A stretch of DNA of 64,000 nt from contig NZ_JBDLLG010000002.1 in assembly GCF_039822625.1 (NCBI RefSeq), positions 124,001-188,000 on the forward strand, written 5' to 3'. A program made the position numbers and the translations under genes. The notes beneath the pieces are model-generated. The model saw only the letters and a program-made list of their open reading frames with translations, did not search any database and had not been told where the DNA came from. Below are positions 17,876-25,577 of the stretch, piece by piece; positions within the stretch are counted from its first letter, which is position 1, and every line of letters starts with the position of its first letter. The stretch is from Marinimicrobium locisalis. Its GTDB lineage: Bacteria > Pseudomonadota > Gammaproteobacteria > Pseudomonadales > Cellvibrionaceae.

Positions 17876-19042
17876 ATGACAATAAAAGAATCCCGTCTCA
17901 ATATTTATCCGCTAATCATCCTGGTTCTAGTGGCGGCGCTGGTGGCCGTTTTTGCGTTGCTGGTGATGGAGAGGTCCGGCAGTTCCCAGTCCTCCCAACA
18001 AACGGGTCCGCTCGGCGAGCAAACCACCCACCGCTGGCGCATGGTGACCACCTGGCCCAAGGATTTCCCGGGGTTGGGCACCACCGCTCAACACTTTGCC
18101 GACATCGTCGAAGAGATGAGCGGCGGGCGTTTAACCATTCGAGTTTACGGCGCCAATGAACTGGTGCCCGCCATGGGCGTGTTCGACGCCGTCTCCGATG
18201 GCAGTGCGGAAGTGGGCCACGGCGGCAGCTATTACTGGCGCGGTAAAGCGCCTGCGGCGCAGTTCTTTACCACTATTCCGTTTGGCATGAACGCCCAGGA
18301 AATGAACGCCTGGCTGCACCACGGCGGCGGCCTGGAGCTGTGGCGGGAAGTGTACGAACCGTTCAACATCATCCCCTTTCCCGGCGGCAACACCGGTATC
18401 CAGATGGCCGGCTGGTTTAATCAGGAAATCGAAAGCATTGAGGATCTCAAAGGGTTGAAAATGCGCATCCCGGGGCTGGCGGGCGACGTCTTTAATCAGG
18501 CGGGCGGCAGTTCCGTCAATATCCCCGGTGGCGAGCTTTACACCTCCCTCCAGACCGGCGTGATTGATGCGGCCGAATGGGTGGGCCCCTCCAACGATCA
18601 AGCATTCGGTTTTGACCAGATTGCCCAATACTATTATTACCCCGGTTGGCAGGAGCCGGGCTCCACCCTGGAGCTGATCGTCAACAAAAGCGCCTACCAG
18701 TCCCTGCCGGACGATCTGCAGGCCATCGTGACTCAAGCCGCCCGCGCCGCCAACCAGCACATGCTGGATCAGTATACCGCCCGAAACCCCGCCGCTCTGA
18801 AATCCATGGTCGGTAAGGAAGGCACCGAACTCCGGCGCCTGCCTGACGATGTGCTCCAACGGCTGTACAACATTTCACGGGAGCTGTTCGAGCAGCAGGC
18901 CGCTCAAGACCCCATGTTCAAAAAAGTCTGGGACTCCTACCGTGGCTTCCTGAGGGACGTGAAGGACTACCACAAAATCACCGAGCACACCTACTACGAT
19001 ATTCGCGAGCAGGTGCAGGCGGGAGCGGAGCAGGCAGAATAA
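17876..19042 (+). CDS. TRAP transporter substrate-binding protein (DctP/TakP type)
   Basis: Periplasmic receptor of a TRAP secondary transporter, close in character to the 2-oxoacid-binding TakP group. After an N-terminal hydrophobic anchor (about 12-32, PLIILVLVAALVAVFALLV) come family motifs: WRMVTTWPKDFPGLGT, GSAEVGHGGSYYW, GNTGIQMAGWFN, LKGLKMRIPG and GELYTSLQTGVIDAAEWVGP. The start at 17876 places the anchor at the N-terminus; a GTG at 17801 would add 25 residues and has a GAGG upstream, so the start is uncertain. The gene stands alone; the only TRAP permease genes in the window lie 11 kb away on the other strand, and whether they pair is unknown. Confidence 0.9.
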   Translation: MTIKESRLNIYPLIILVLVAALVAVFALLVMERSGSSQSSQQTGPLGEQTTHRWRMVTTWPKDFPGLGTTAQHFADIVEEMSGGRLTIRVYGANELVPAMGVFDAVSDGSAEVGHGGSYYWRGKAPAAQFFTTIPFGMNAQEMNAWLHHGGGLELWREVYEPFNIIPFPGGNTGIQMAGWFNQEIESIEDLKGLKMRIPGLAGDVFNQAGGSSVNIPGGELYTSLQTGVIDAAEWVGPSNDQAFGFDQIAQYYYYPGWQEPGSTLELIVNKSAYQSLPDDLQAIVTQAARAANQHMLDQYTARNPAALKSMVGKEGTELRRLPDDVLQRLYNISRELFEQQAAQDPMFKKVWDSYRGFLRDVKDYHKITEHTYYDIREQVQAGAEQAE

Positions 19043-19160
19043 GCGGTCTGTGGTTCTTAACATCCCTTCCGCATTAGCGTGCTGTCCATCAACCGCTCGC
19101 TCGCTATATCCTGTGCGTGGCGGCGCTTAGAGATTTCACACAAAGAAAGATTTAGACGCC

Positions 19161-19778
19161 TTATGCTTCACAAGGCGGGGTCAGTACCATCTGTACCCTA
19201 AACTCAATATCAGCGAGCATGCTCTCGGGGTCCAGCCCGGCACGACAACGGAAAACATAACCCTGCCGAAGATCAAGCATAAGCTTTGCCCGCTCCAAGG
19301 AAGGGAGGTTTTCAGGCAGCGCGCCTCGAGCTTTCTCAAGCTCAAACCTCCTCGCTATTCGTGCATCAGTATCAAGGACGGCCCGTTGTAAGCGTTCTTG
19401 TGCCCCTTCAACTTCCCCCGCGCTGGTTGAAACACAAGAACTGAGAAAGCAACCACGTACCCCGCTGGCATTCTCGCAGCTGTAGTCAATGACGGCCTTC
19501 ATAAAGGATCGCACCGCCTGAGTAATGTCGGGCTCTGTCTCAAAAGCGACCAGCGGCGCACAGGCATCGTTTGACGCGTAATAATCAATGGCCTCCAGAT
19601 AAAGCTTATGCTTGTCACCAAAAGTCGCATACAAACTTGGACTATTAATACCCATCGCAGCGGTTAGATCTTTAATTGACGCGCCTTCGTAGCCTTTTGC
19701 CCAAAACACATGCATTGAAGCCAAGAGCGCTTCTTCCCGATCGAAAGAAAGTGGCCTGCCTGTCTTCTTTTTTGTCAT
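19161..19778 (-). CDS. TetR-family transcriptional repressor
   Basis: About 205 residues. The N-terminal helix-turn-helix domain (about 8-60) has GRPLSFDREEALLASMHVFW and GASIKDLTAAMGINSPSLYATFGDKHKLY, both classic TetR signatures. The C-terminal half is the ligand/dimer domain of the ComR/AcrR-like subgroup (cysteine-rich patch GVRGCFLSSC). The ATG at 19778 was chosen; a TTG at 19787 would add three residues. The gene is divergent from the RND export operon, and an inverted-repeat operator pair brackets that operon's promoter, so local repression is the natural model. The gene and its upstream region are clearly more AT-rich than the surroundings, suggesting acquisition. Confidence 0.92.
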   Translation of the reverse strand: MTKKKTGRPLSFDREEALLASMHVFWAKGYEGASIKDLTAAMGINSPSLYATFGDKHKLYLEAIDYYASNDACAPLVAFETEPDITQAVRSFMKAVIDYSCENASGVRGCFLSSCVSTSAGEVEGAQERLQRAVLDTDARIARRFELEKARGALPENLPSLERAKLMLDLRQGYVFRCRAGLDPESMLADIEFRVQMVLTPPCEA

Positions 19779-19825
19779 TTGACACAAATTCCTCTTTCAC
19801 GGCTTGTCGTTTAAATTTTATACTG

Positions 19826-19834
19826 ATTATAACA
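19826..19834 (-). promoter_or_regulatory. Extended -10 promoter of the tetR-type gene
   Basis: On the minus strand the sequence reads TGTTATAAT, a perfect extended -10 element (TGn-TATAAT), 48 bases before the regulator's ATG. Extended -10 promoters need little -35 sequence, and none is obvious here. Confidence 0.55.
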
Positions 19835-19928
19835 TAAGACCGGCCTATCAAGCCTAATAATACCGAATATTAAGCATTTTAACGGAAATATCGCGACAAT
19901 TAACGCCCTTATACAAATTGTAGTTTTG

Positions 19929-19943
19929 TAGTGAAAAGTACAA
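19929..19943. promoter_or_regulatory. Operator 1 of the RND export operon
   Basis: TAGTGAAAAGTACAA shares 11 of 15 positions with operator 2 at 19978-19992. The wider 13-base arm GTTTTGTAGTGAA (19923-19935) is the exact reverse complement of 19983-19995. It lies just upstream of the -35 element, so a dimer bound here and one at operator 2 would bracket the promoter. Confidence 0.6.
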
Positions 19944-19949
19944 TAGGTG

Positions 19950-19978
19950 TTGACCTCTCTAGCCTTATGAACTTTAAT
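19950..19978 (+). promoter_or_regulatory. Sigma-70 promoter of the RND/LolA/barrel operon
   Basis: TTGACC (19950-19955) and TTTAAT (19973-19978) are separated by exactly 17 bases, each one base from consensus. The promoter lies between two operator copies and 35 bases before the GTG of the pump gene. Confidence 0.75.
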
Positions 19979-19992
19979 AGTGTTCACTACAA
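19978..19992. promoter_or_regulatory. Operator 2 of the RND export operon, overlapping the transcription start
   Basis: TAGTGTTCACTA is a perfect 5-2-5 palindrome, the usual shape of a TetR-family operator, followed by CAA as in operator 1. It begins at the last base of the -10 element and covers the likely transcription start, so binding would block initiation. Confidence 0.65.
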
Positions 19993-20013
19993 AACAGGAA
20001 AGGAGAGAATACG

Positions 20014-22401
20014 GTGAGTTTTACAAAGCTGACGGCAGGGGAAGCGCTACCGAATATGCCCGCGCGCTTTGCCGATGGGGTGATTCGCTGGCGCTGGTTG
20101 ATTGTGGTGGCTTCAGTGGTCCTGACAGTGCTGGCCGCCTCTGGTGGTCGGTTCCTCAAGATGAATAACGACTACAAGGTGTTTTTCAGTGAGGATAATC
20201 CACAGCTGCAAGAATTCGAGCAACTCCAGCGAACGTACACTAAAGTCGACAATATCCTATTTGCGGTGGTCCCGCCCGACGACAACGCCTTCTCGGCCAA
20301 TACGCTGGCGGCCGTTGAGGAGCTGACCGAACGTGCCTGGCAGCTGCCGTATTCTTTGCGTGTCGACTCGGTCACCAACTTTCAGCACACTCTCGCCCGG
20401 GGCGACAACCTGGTGGTACAGGATTTGGTTGAGGGTGCGGCCAATTACCGCCGGGCTGAGCTGGAGCGAGTTAAGCAGATTGCGTTAAACGAGCCGGCTC
20501 TCGCGGGAAAACGGGTAAATGCCGAGGGGTCGGTCGTTGGCCTCAATGTCACCTTTCAACTGCCAGATGAGTCCATGGACGCGGGGCCCGAAGCGGTCGC
20601 CGCCGCGAGGGCACTCATGGCCGACATTGAGGAAAAATACGACGTGCAGGTCCGAGCGACGGGCACCGTCATGTTGTTTAACGCGTTCTTCGAATCGTCG
20701 ATGAACGATATGGGCACTCTCGTGCCGCTGATGTATGCCGTAATTCTGCTGATTACGTTCGTGCTGCTGCGCTCAGTGATCGCGACCTTTGCCACCACCG
20801 TCGTGATTGTGTTCTCAACACTCACGGCAATGGGGTCGGCGGGCCATATCGGCATTCAGCTCACGCCCCCCTCCTCGGCCGCGACAACCATTATTATGAC
20901 CCTGGCGGTGGCCGACTCGATCCACATTCTGGTCACCCTATTCGGCGGTATGCGACAAGGGCTCGGCAAGATCGAGGCGCTACGTGAAAGTATCCGGGTC
21001 AATCTTGGACCGGTATTTCTCACCTCGCTGACTACGGCGGTCGGCTTCTTGTCGATGAATTTCAGTGACGCTCTACCCTTCCGGGATTTGGGCAACATCA
21101 CCGCCATCGGGGTGATGGCGGCGTTTGTGTTCTCGGTGGCTCTTCTGCCGGCGCTGATCGCGATATTGCCCGTGCGAGCGCGCGATAAGAAAAAGGAGAC
21201 GGCGATCGACCGCGCCATAGACCGACTGGGCGATTTCATTGTGCTTCGTCATAAGCCGGTACTTCTGGTGGTGGTGCTGGCCTCGGTCACGTTGTTGGCG
21301 CTGATTCCGCTCAACACCCTGGATGACAACTTTGTCACCTACTTTGATGAATCTACCTCGTTTCGCCAGGATACCGACTTCATCAATGACAATCTTTCGG
21401 GTATCTACCAGGTGCAGTACTCGCTGGATTCGGGGAGGAACAACGGGGTCAGCGACCCGGAGTTTCTCAGCAAAGTGCACGGTTTCACTGAGTGGTTGAG
21501 AGGGCAGCCGGAGGTGCGCCATGTCAATACCATCAGCGACACCTTTCATCGCTTGAACAAAAGTCTCCATGCCGATAACCCCGAGTACTATCGCTTGCCG
21601 AAAAACCCGGATTTGGCCGCCCAGTACCTGCTGTTGTATGAACTGTCCCTTCCCTACGGGCTGGATATGAATAACCAATTAAACGTGAGCAAGTCCTCCA
21701 CCCAGGTGGTGGTGACCCTCAAGGACATGCCATCGGCGACACTGCGTGAATTTTCAGAACGAGGGACGCAATGGCTGCAGAACAATACCGGCATTGACGC
21801 GCACGGTGTGGGGCCGGCGATCATGTTTGCCTACATTGCCGAGCGCAACATCAAAAACATGCTGATGGGCACGTTTCTCGCGGTACTAATCATCGCCATG
21901 CTCATCACGCTGGCGCTGCGCAGCCTGCGGTTGGGCGCCCTTAGCCTGATTCCGACCCTGCTGCCCGCGGGCCTGTCTTTTGGCTTTTGGGGCGTGTTGG
22001 TCGGTGAGGTCAATGTCGCTGTATCCATGGTCGCGGGCATGGCGCTGGGTATTGTGGTGGATGACACCGTGCATTTTCTCAGCAAATATCAGCGTGCTCG
22101 GCGAGAGCGGGGCCTGGATACTGAAGGGGCAATCCGGTACGCGTTTTCGTCAGTGGGCGTGGCGATACTGGTCACCTCCATTATCTTAATGGCCGGGTTT
22201 ATCGTACTGGCCCAGTCCAGCTTCGGCATGAACTCCAAGATGGCGATACTGACGGCCATCACCCTATTCTTCGCACTGTTAGCGGTATTTTCCCTGCTTC
22301 CGTCGCTGCTTTTGCTTGAGCGAAGAAGCGAGCAAGAGCGCGCGAAGACCACTTTATCCACTGGTAGTGAGGACGAAGACTATGTTCGCAATCTTGCCTA
22401 A
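20014..22401 (+). CDS. RND/MMPL-type (HAE3-like) inner-membrane exporter
   Basis: Proton-driven transporter of 795 residues with the duplicated layout of the RND superfamily. TM1 (about 25-46), a large periplasmic loop (50-230) and five TM helices (235-395) are followed by the same pattern again (TM7 about 415, loop 440-610, TMs 615-770). Charged TM4/TM10-type residues are kept in AVADSIHI (D301) and GIVVDDTVHF (D683/D684). MMPL/HAE3 pumps export lipids or hydrophobic compounds; the co-encoded LolA-like protein and barrel support a route for a lipidic cargo to the outer membrane. It starts with GTG at 20014 after AGGAG and is the first gene of a TetR-controlled operon, overlapping the next gene by 20 bases. 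Confidence 0.9.
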   Translation: MSFTKLTAGEALPNMPARFADGVIRWRWLIVVASVVLTVLAASGGRFLKMNNDYKVFFSEDNPQLQEFEQLQRTYTKVDNILFAVVPPDDNAFSANTLAAVEELTERAWQLPYSLRVDSVTNFQHTLARGDNLVVQDLVEGAANYRRAELERVKQIALNEPALAGKRVNAEGSVVGLNVTFQLPDESMDAGPEAVAAARALMADIEEKYDVQVRATGTVMLFNAFFESSMNDMGTLVPLMYAVILLITFVLLRSVIATFATTVVIVFSTLTAMGSAGHIGIQLTPPSSAATTIIMTLAVADSIHILVTLFGGMRQGLGKIEALRESIRVNLGPVFLTSLTTAVGFLSMNFSDALPFRDLGNITAIGVMAAFVFSVALLPALIAILPVRARDKKKETAIDRAIDRLGDFIVLRHKPVLLVVVLASVTLLALIPLNTLDDNFVTYFDESTSFRQDTDFINDNLSGIYQVQYSLDSGRNNGVSDPEFLSKVHGFTEWLRGQPEVRHVNTISDTFHRLNKSLHADNPEYYRLPKNPDLAAQYLLLYELSLPYGLDMNNQLNVSKSSTQVVVTLKDMPSATLREFSERGTQWLQNNTGIDAHGVGPAIMFAYIAERNIKNMLMGTFLAVLIIAMLITLALRSLRLGALSLIPTLLPAGLSFGFWGVLVGEVNVAVSMVAGMALGIVVDDTVHFLSKYQRARRERGLDTEGAIRYAFSSVGVAILVTSIILMAGFIVLAQSSFGMNSKMAILTAITLFFALLAVFSLLPSLLLLERRSEQERAKTTLSTGSEDEDYVRNLA

Positions 22402-23203
22402 TAAGACCCGGGCGCCCCTTTTGGCGCTGGCCACGATGATCGCCACTTTCGGCGCGGCTGCCGAGGTGAGCACCGACGAGAGCTCGGCCGAACGGAAGGG
22501 GCTGGAAATTGCTCGTGAGGCCGATCGCAGAGATACCGGCTTCGGCGACACCAGCAGCCGTATGGAGATGGTTTTGCGCAACCGCCACGGTGAAGAAACC
22601 GTGCGCCGGATGCGCAGCAGAACGCTGGAGCAGAAGAACGACGGGGATAAAACTCTAATTATCTTTGACAACCCCAGAGATGTGAAAGGAACCGCGTTTC
22701 TATCGTTTACCCATAAGAAAGGGCCGGATGATCAATGGCTGTATTTGCCGGCGCTCAAACGGGTAAAACGGATTTCTTCGAGTAACAAAGCTGGCCCCTT
22801 TATGGGAAGCGAGTTCGCCTTTGAAGACCTGTCTTCCCAGGAGGTGGAGAAGTACACCTATAAATACCTTAGGGACGAGGGTTTCGACGGCCGTGATCAC
22901 TTTGTGGTCGAGCGTATTCCGGTTGACCCAAAGTCCGGCTATTCCCGTCAGGAGGTGTGGTTCGATAAGGAAGAGTACCGGGTGTGGAAAATTGATTTCT
23001 ACGATCGTAAGGGCGAGCTTCTCAAAACACTCTCGGCTTCTGACTATAACCAATATCTTGACCAGTACTGGCGGGCCGAAAGATTAGCCATGGTGAACCA
23101 CCAGACTGGAAAGAGTACCGATCTTCGCCTTAAGGATTGGAAGTTTCAAAATGGGTTTTCCGAGCAGGACTTCAACAAAAACAGCCTAAAGCGAGCCAGA
23201 TAA
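22382..23203 (+). CDS. LolA-like outer-membrane lipoprotein-sorting family protein
   Basis: Periplasmic protein of 273 residues with a signal peptide (about 1-27, ending GAAA). The body has the features of the LolA/LppX-like half-barrel family that accompanies MMPL pumps: EIAREADRRDTGFGD near the N-terminus, then KGTAFLSFTHKKGPDDQWLYLPALKRVKRI and GSEFAFEDLSSQEVEKY, followed by RQEVWFDKEEYRVWKIDFYD. Such proteins bind acyl chains and are thought to carry lipids across the periplasm. The ATG at 22382 lies inside the end of the pump gene with GAGGA upstream, so translation is coupled. The cargo is unknown. Confidence 0.88.
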   Translation: MFAILPNKTRAPLLALATMIATFGAAAEVSTDESSAERKGLEIAREADRRDTGFGDTSSRMEMVLRNRHGEETVRRMRSRTLEQKNDGDKTLIIFDNPRDVKGTAFLSFTHKKGPDDQWLYLPALKRVKRISSSNKAGPFMGSEFAFEDLSSQEVEKYTYKYLRDEGFDGRDHFVVERIPVDPKSGYSRQEVWFDKEEYRVWKIDFYDRKGELLKTLSASDYNQYLDQYWRAERLAMVNHQTGKSTDLRLKDWKFQNGFSEQDFNKNSLKRAR

Positions 23204-23233
23204 CGCTTCCGTTTAAAGTGCCGGATCCTATGT

Positions 23234-24454
23234 ATGTTTTTTTTTGAAAGGGGGCGCTCCAAGCCCCGGCTGTTTTCGCTGATGCTTTTGGCGGTGTCGA
23301 CCGCGTTCACGCCGGTGTCGGCCGGGGAGTTGACCGGCTTTATGAGCGCGGAGTCGAGGCTCTTTCCGCAAGAGGGCCTTTACCCGGAGCAGTCCGATGC
23401 CTCGATCTCGGTCGCCTCAAATATCGAGTATTACCGGGACTGGGATGATTACCGCCAACGTATGGTCGTTGAGGGGTTTGCCCGGGCCGACAGTGCCGAT
23501 AGCGAACGCACCCATGCCGATATACGCGAGCTCTATTGGTGGCGTGACCTTGATCAGATTGAGCTATACCTGGGCGCCCGCCAGGTGTTCTGGGGCGTAA
23601 CAGAAACCGTGCACCTGGTGGATGTGATCAACCAGGAGGATTGGGTGGAAAACATCGATGGCGAAGACAAGCTTGGCCAACCGATGATCAGCCTGCTGAC
23701 GCAGCAGGAGTGGGGCACCGTCGAAGTGTTTGCGTTGCTGGGCTTTCGCGAGCGCACCTTCCCGGGGAAGAATGGCCGCCTGCGAAGCCCGGTGCCGGTT
23801 GATAAGGACAGAACTCGCTACCAGTCGGACAGGGAAGAAGATCCTATTGACGTTGCCCTGCGTTGGAGCAAAGTGTTGGGTGATTGGGATATAGGCATTT
23901 CGCACTTTTCCGGCACCGCAAGAGATCCGATACTACGTCCGGTTTCGGTGGATAACGAAGTGGTGTCACTGGCACCTTACTATCCGCAGATTGAGCAGAC
24001 CGGCCTTGACCTGCAAATGACCAAAGGCGCTTGGCTATGGAAGTTAGAGTCCATCAGCGTTAAGGAAAAGCAGGCCGACCGTAACACCGCACTGGTGGGC
24101 GGGTTTGAGTACACCTTTTTCGGTGTTGCCGGCTCCTCTGCGGACTTAGGCGTTCTGTTGGAATACCAGTTTGATGATCGTCGTGGTATCCGTGCGACGG
24201 CGAATCAGAACGACCTGGCCCTAGGCGCACGGTGGATGTTGAACGACTTTCAAGGCACTGAATTGCTGGCGGCTCTCAGCGTAGATTTGGATCAAGGTAC
24301 TCGTTTTTTATCTGTTGAAGGGAGTCGCAGGCTTAATGACTACTGGTCGCTTGAAGCCGAATTACGAATGTTCAGCAATATGCACGGCGAGGGCCCCCTT
24401 TTTAGCTTCAGAAACGATGACTATTTCCAAGTGGAGTTGCGGCGCTATTTTTAA
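23234..24454 (+). CDS. Outer-membrane beta-barrel protein of the export operon
   Basis: A 406-residue protein with a signal peptide (about 1-31, cleavage near VSAGE) and an amphipathic beta-strand pattern to the C-terminal phenylalanine (VELRRYF), the BAM assembly signal. No named domain was recognised; it resembles DUF1302-type barrels that follow MMPL/LolA genes. It is the third gene of the operon, 30 bases after the LolA-like gene, and would provide the outer-membrane step. Odd feature: the codons after ATG form a run of nine T (23237-23245), and an out-of-frame ATG at 23230 opens a five-codon reading frame through it, so slippage there could alter expression. Confidence 0.8.
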   Translation: MFFFERGRSKPRLFSLMLLAVSTAFTPVSAGELTGFMSAESRLFPQEGLYPEQSDASISVASNIEYYRDWDDYRQRMVVEGFARADSADSERTHADIRELYWWRDLDQIELYLGARQVFWGVTETVHLVDVINQEDWVENIDGEDKLGQPMISLLTQQEWGTVEVFALLGFRERTFPGKNGRLRSPVPVDKDRTRYQSDREEDPIDVALRWSKVLGDWDIGISHFSGTARDPILRPVSVDNEVVSLAPYYPQIEQTGLDLQMTKGAWLWKLESISVKEKQADRNTALVGGFEYTFFGVAGSSADLGVLLEYQFDDRRGIRATANQNDLALGARWMLNDFQGTELLAALSVDLDQGTRFLSVEGSRRLNDYWSLEAELRMFSNMHGEGPLFSFRNDDYFQVELRRYF

Positions 24455-24471
24455 CCCTATATCGGGCCTGA

Positions 24472-24510
24472 CCGCTGGCGGCGTGTGCTTTAGGCGTGCG
24501 CACCCAGCGG
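24472..24510. terminator. Bidirectional hairpin between convergent genes
   Basis: CCGCTGG (24472-24478) pairs with CCAGCGG (24504-24510), and inside it GTGTGC can pair with GCGCAC. It sits in the 88-base gap between the barrel gene and the oppositely oriented DUF2931-like gene, without a clear T run on either side. Confidence 0.5.
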
Positions 24511-24542
24511 CCCAGACTCCGCCTCACTCCTCCCATAGCTGA

Positions 24543-25577
24543 CTAATCATATTTGCGTAACTCTTCAACGTGGAATTTCTCCAGCGTATGAATGTTGTCG
24601 TCTTCGTCTCGTAACCGCACCTGGGTTTCAGTGCGGGGCACGTAGGGGGCGATATCCAGGTAGAGGCGCTTGTCGCCGTCGGCCATGGCTTCGAAGGCTT
24701 CAAGCATTTCGTCTTCGTCAAAGTGCATTAGAAACAGGTCTGACCCCGCTCGGAAGCTCAAGTACTTGGGCATGGGCTGGACGGCCGTGGCTTCTTCGGT
24801 GTTGTAGGGCGGCCTTAGATGATACTGTTCGCCATTGACATACTTGATGGTCGCCCGGTCCGAGGGCTCCGGCAGTCGATAGAAGCGGGGTTCCCAAGGG
24901 TATTGATTGCGCAATCGCTTCCACTTATCCAGCGGAAGCGTTCCGTTCTGGGCCTGTTCCAGCGCTATCTCTGCCTCGGAAGCCTTTAACGAGTCGATGC
25001 GGTACTCCTCTCTAGGAACGATATCACCACTCCCAAAGCTGAGCCTCCAGAATTTCTCCCAGTCGTATTCGATTGGCTCGGCCTGCTCGAAAAGCACTTC
25101 CTCTCGTTTTGCTGGGCCAATAATCCATACGGCTACATGCCCTCCCGGGGCAACGCCGGCGGTAATTTTTCGGAAGCCAAGCTTTCCTTGATCTTCTATA
25201 TTGGATTCATAACCTTCCGAGAATCGTTGGACAATACGCTCATAAGGAAGATCGAATCGGCCATGGTAGAATTGATCCTCCGCATAGGAGTAAAACGTAA
25301 TGTCTATTCGATCGGGAAGGGGTTTTTTGTCGGGACCGACGACATGAGTCGAGATGGGTTCTCCCCATCCGCTGTAAATCAGCTTCAGGTTCGGTATATA
25401 TAGCCCCTTTTCCTCTTCTCCAGGGTAGAGAAAAGTGCCGTATAGGATTTTCATGGGGTACCCCTCTGGAGCGGACTCAGAGGCCAGCCAATCGTACTTA
25501 TTCATTGTGCCCTCGCAACCGGTTAACAGCGTTGTAAGATAAGTGCCAACTAATGCAATAACCTGTTTAGCCTTCAT
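24543..25577 (-). CDS. DUF2931-like lipoprotein, candidate immunity protein for the adjacent lipase
   Basis: A 344-residue lipoprotein: lipobox LLTGC with Cys21, then a soluble domain with no enzyme motif recognised. The look (YPMKILYGTFLYPGEE..., LPDRIDITFYSYAEDQFYHG, FDLPYERIVQRF) is that of DUF2931 proteins often encoded beside type VI secretion lipases; lipoprotein immunity proteins are known for Tle1. The ATG at 25577 lies inside the end of the lipase gene (11-base overlap), so the two are made together, as expected for toxin and immunity. GC is lower than in the flanking genes. The immunity role is inference from pairing and periplasmic location. Confidence 0.78.
   Translation of the reverse strand: MKAKQVIALVGTYLTTLLTGCEGTMNKYDWLASESAPEGYPMKILYGTFLYPGEEEKGLYIPNLKLIYSGWGEPISTHVVGPDKKPLPDRIDITFYSYAEDQFYHGRFDLPYERIVQRFSEGYESNIEDQGKLGFRKITAGVAPGGHVAVWIIGPAKREEVLFEQAEPIEYDWEKFWRLSFGSGDIVPREEYRIDSLKASEAEIALEQAQNGTLPLDKWKRLRNQYPWEPRFYRLPEPSDRATIKYVNGEQYHLRPPYNTEEATAVQPMPKYLSFRAGSDLFLMHFDEDEMLEAFEAMADGDKRLYLDIAPYVPRTETQVRLRDEDDNIHTLEKFHVEELRKYD

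Noticed and set aside
22382..23203. Calling the LolA-like gene lolA itself
   Set aside because: It lies in an MMPL operon, is longer than LolA (about 200 residues) and carries different motifs.
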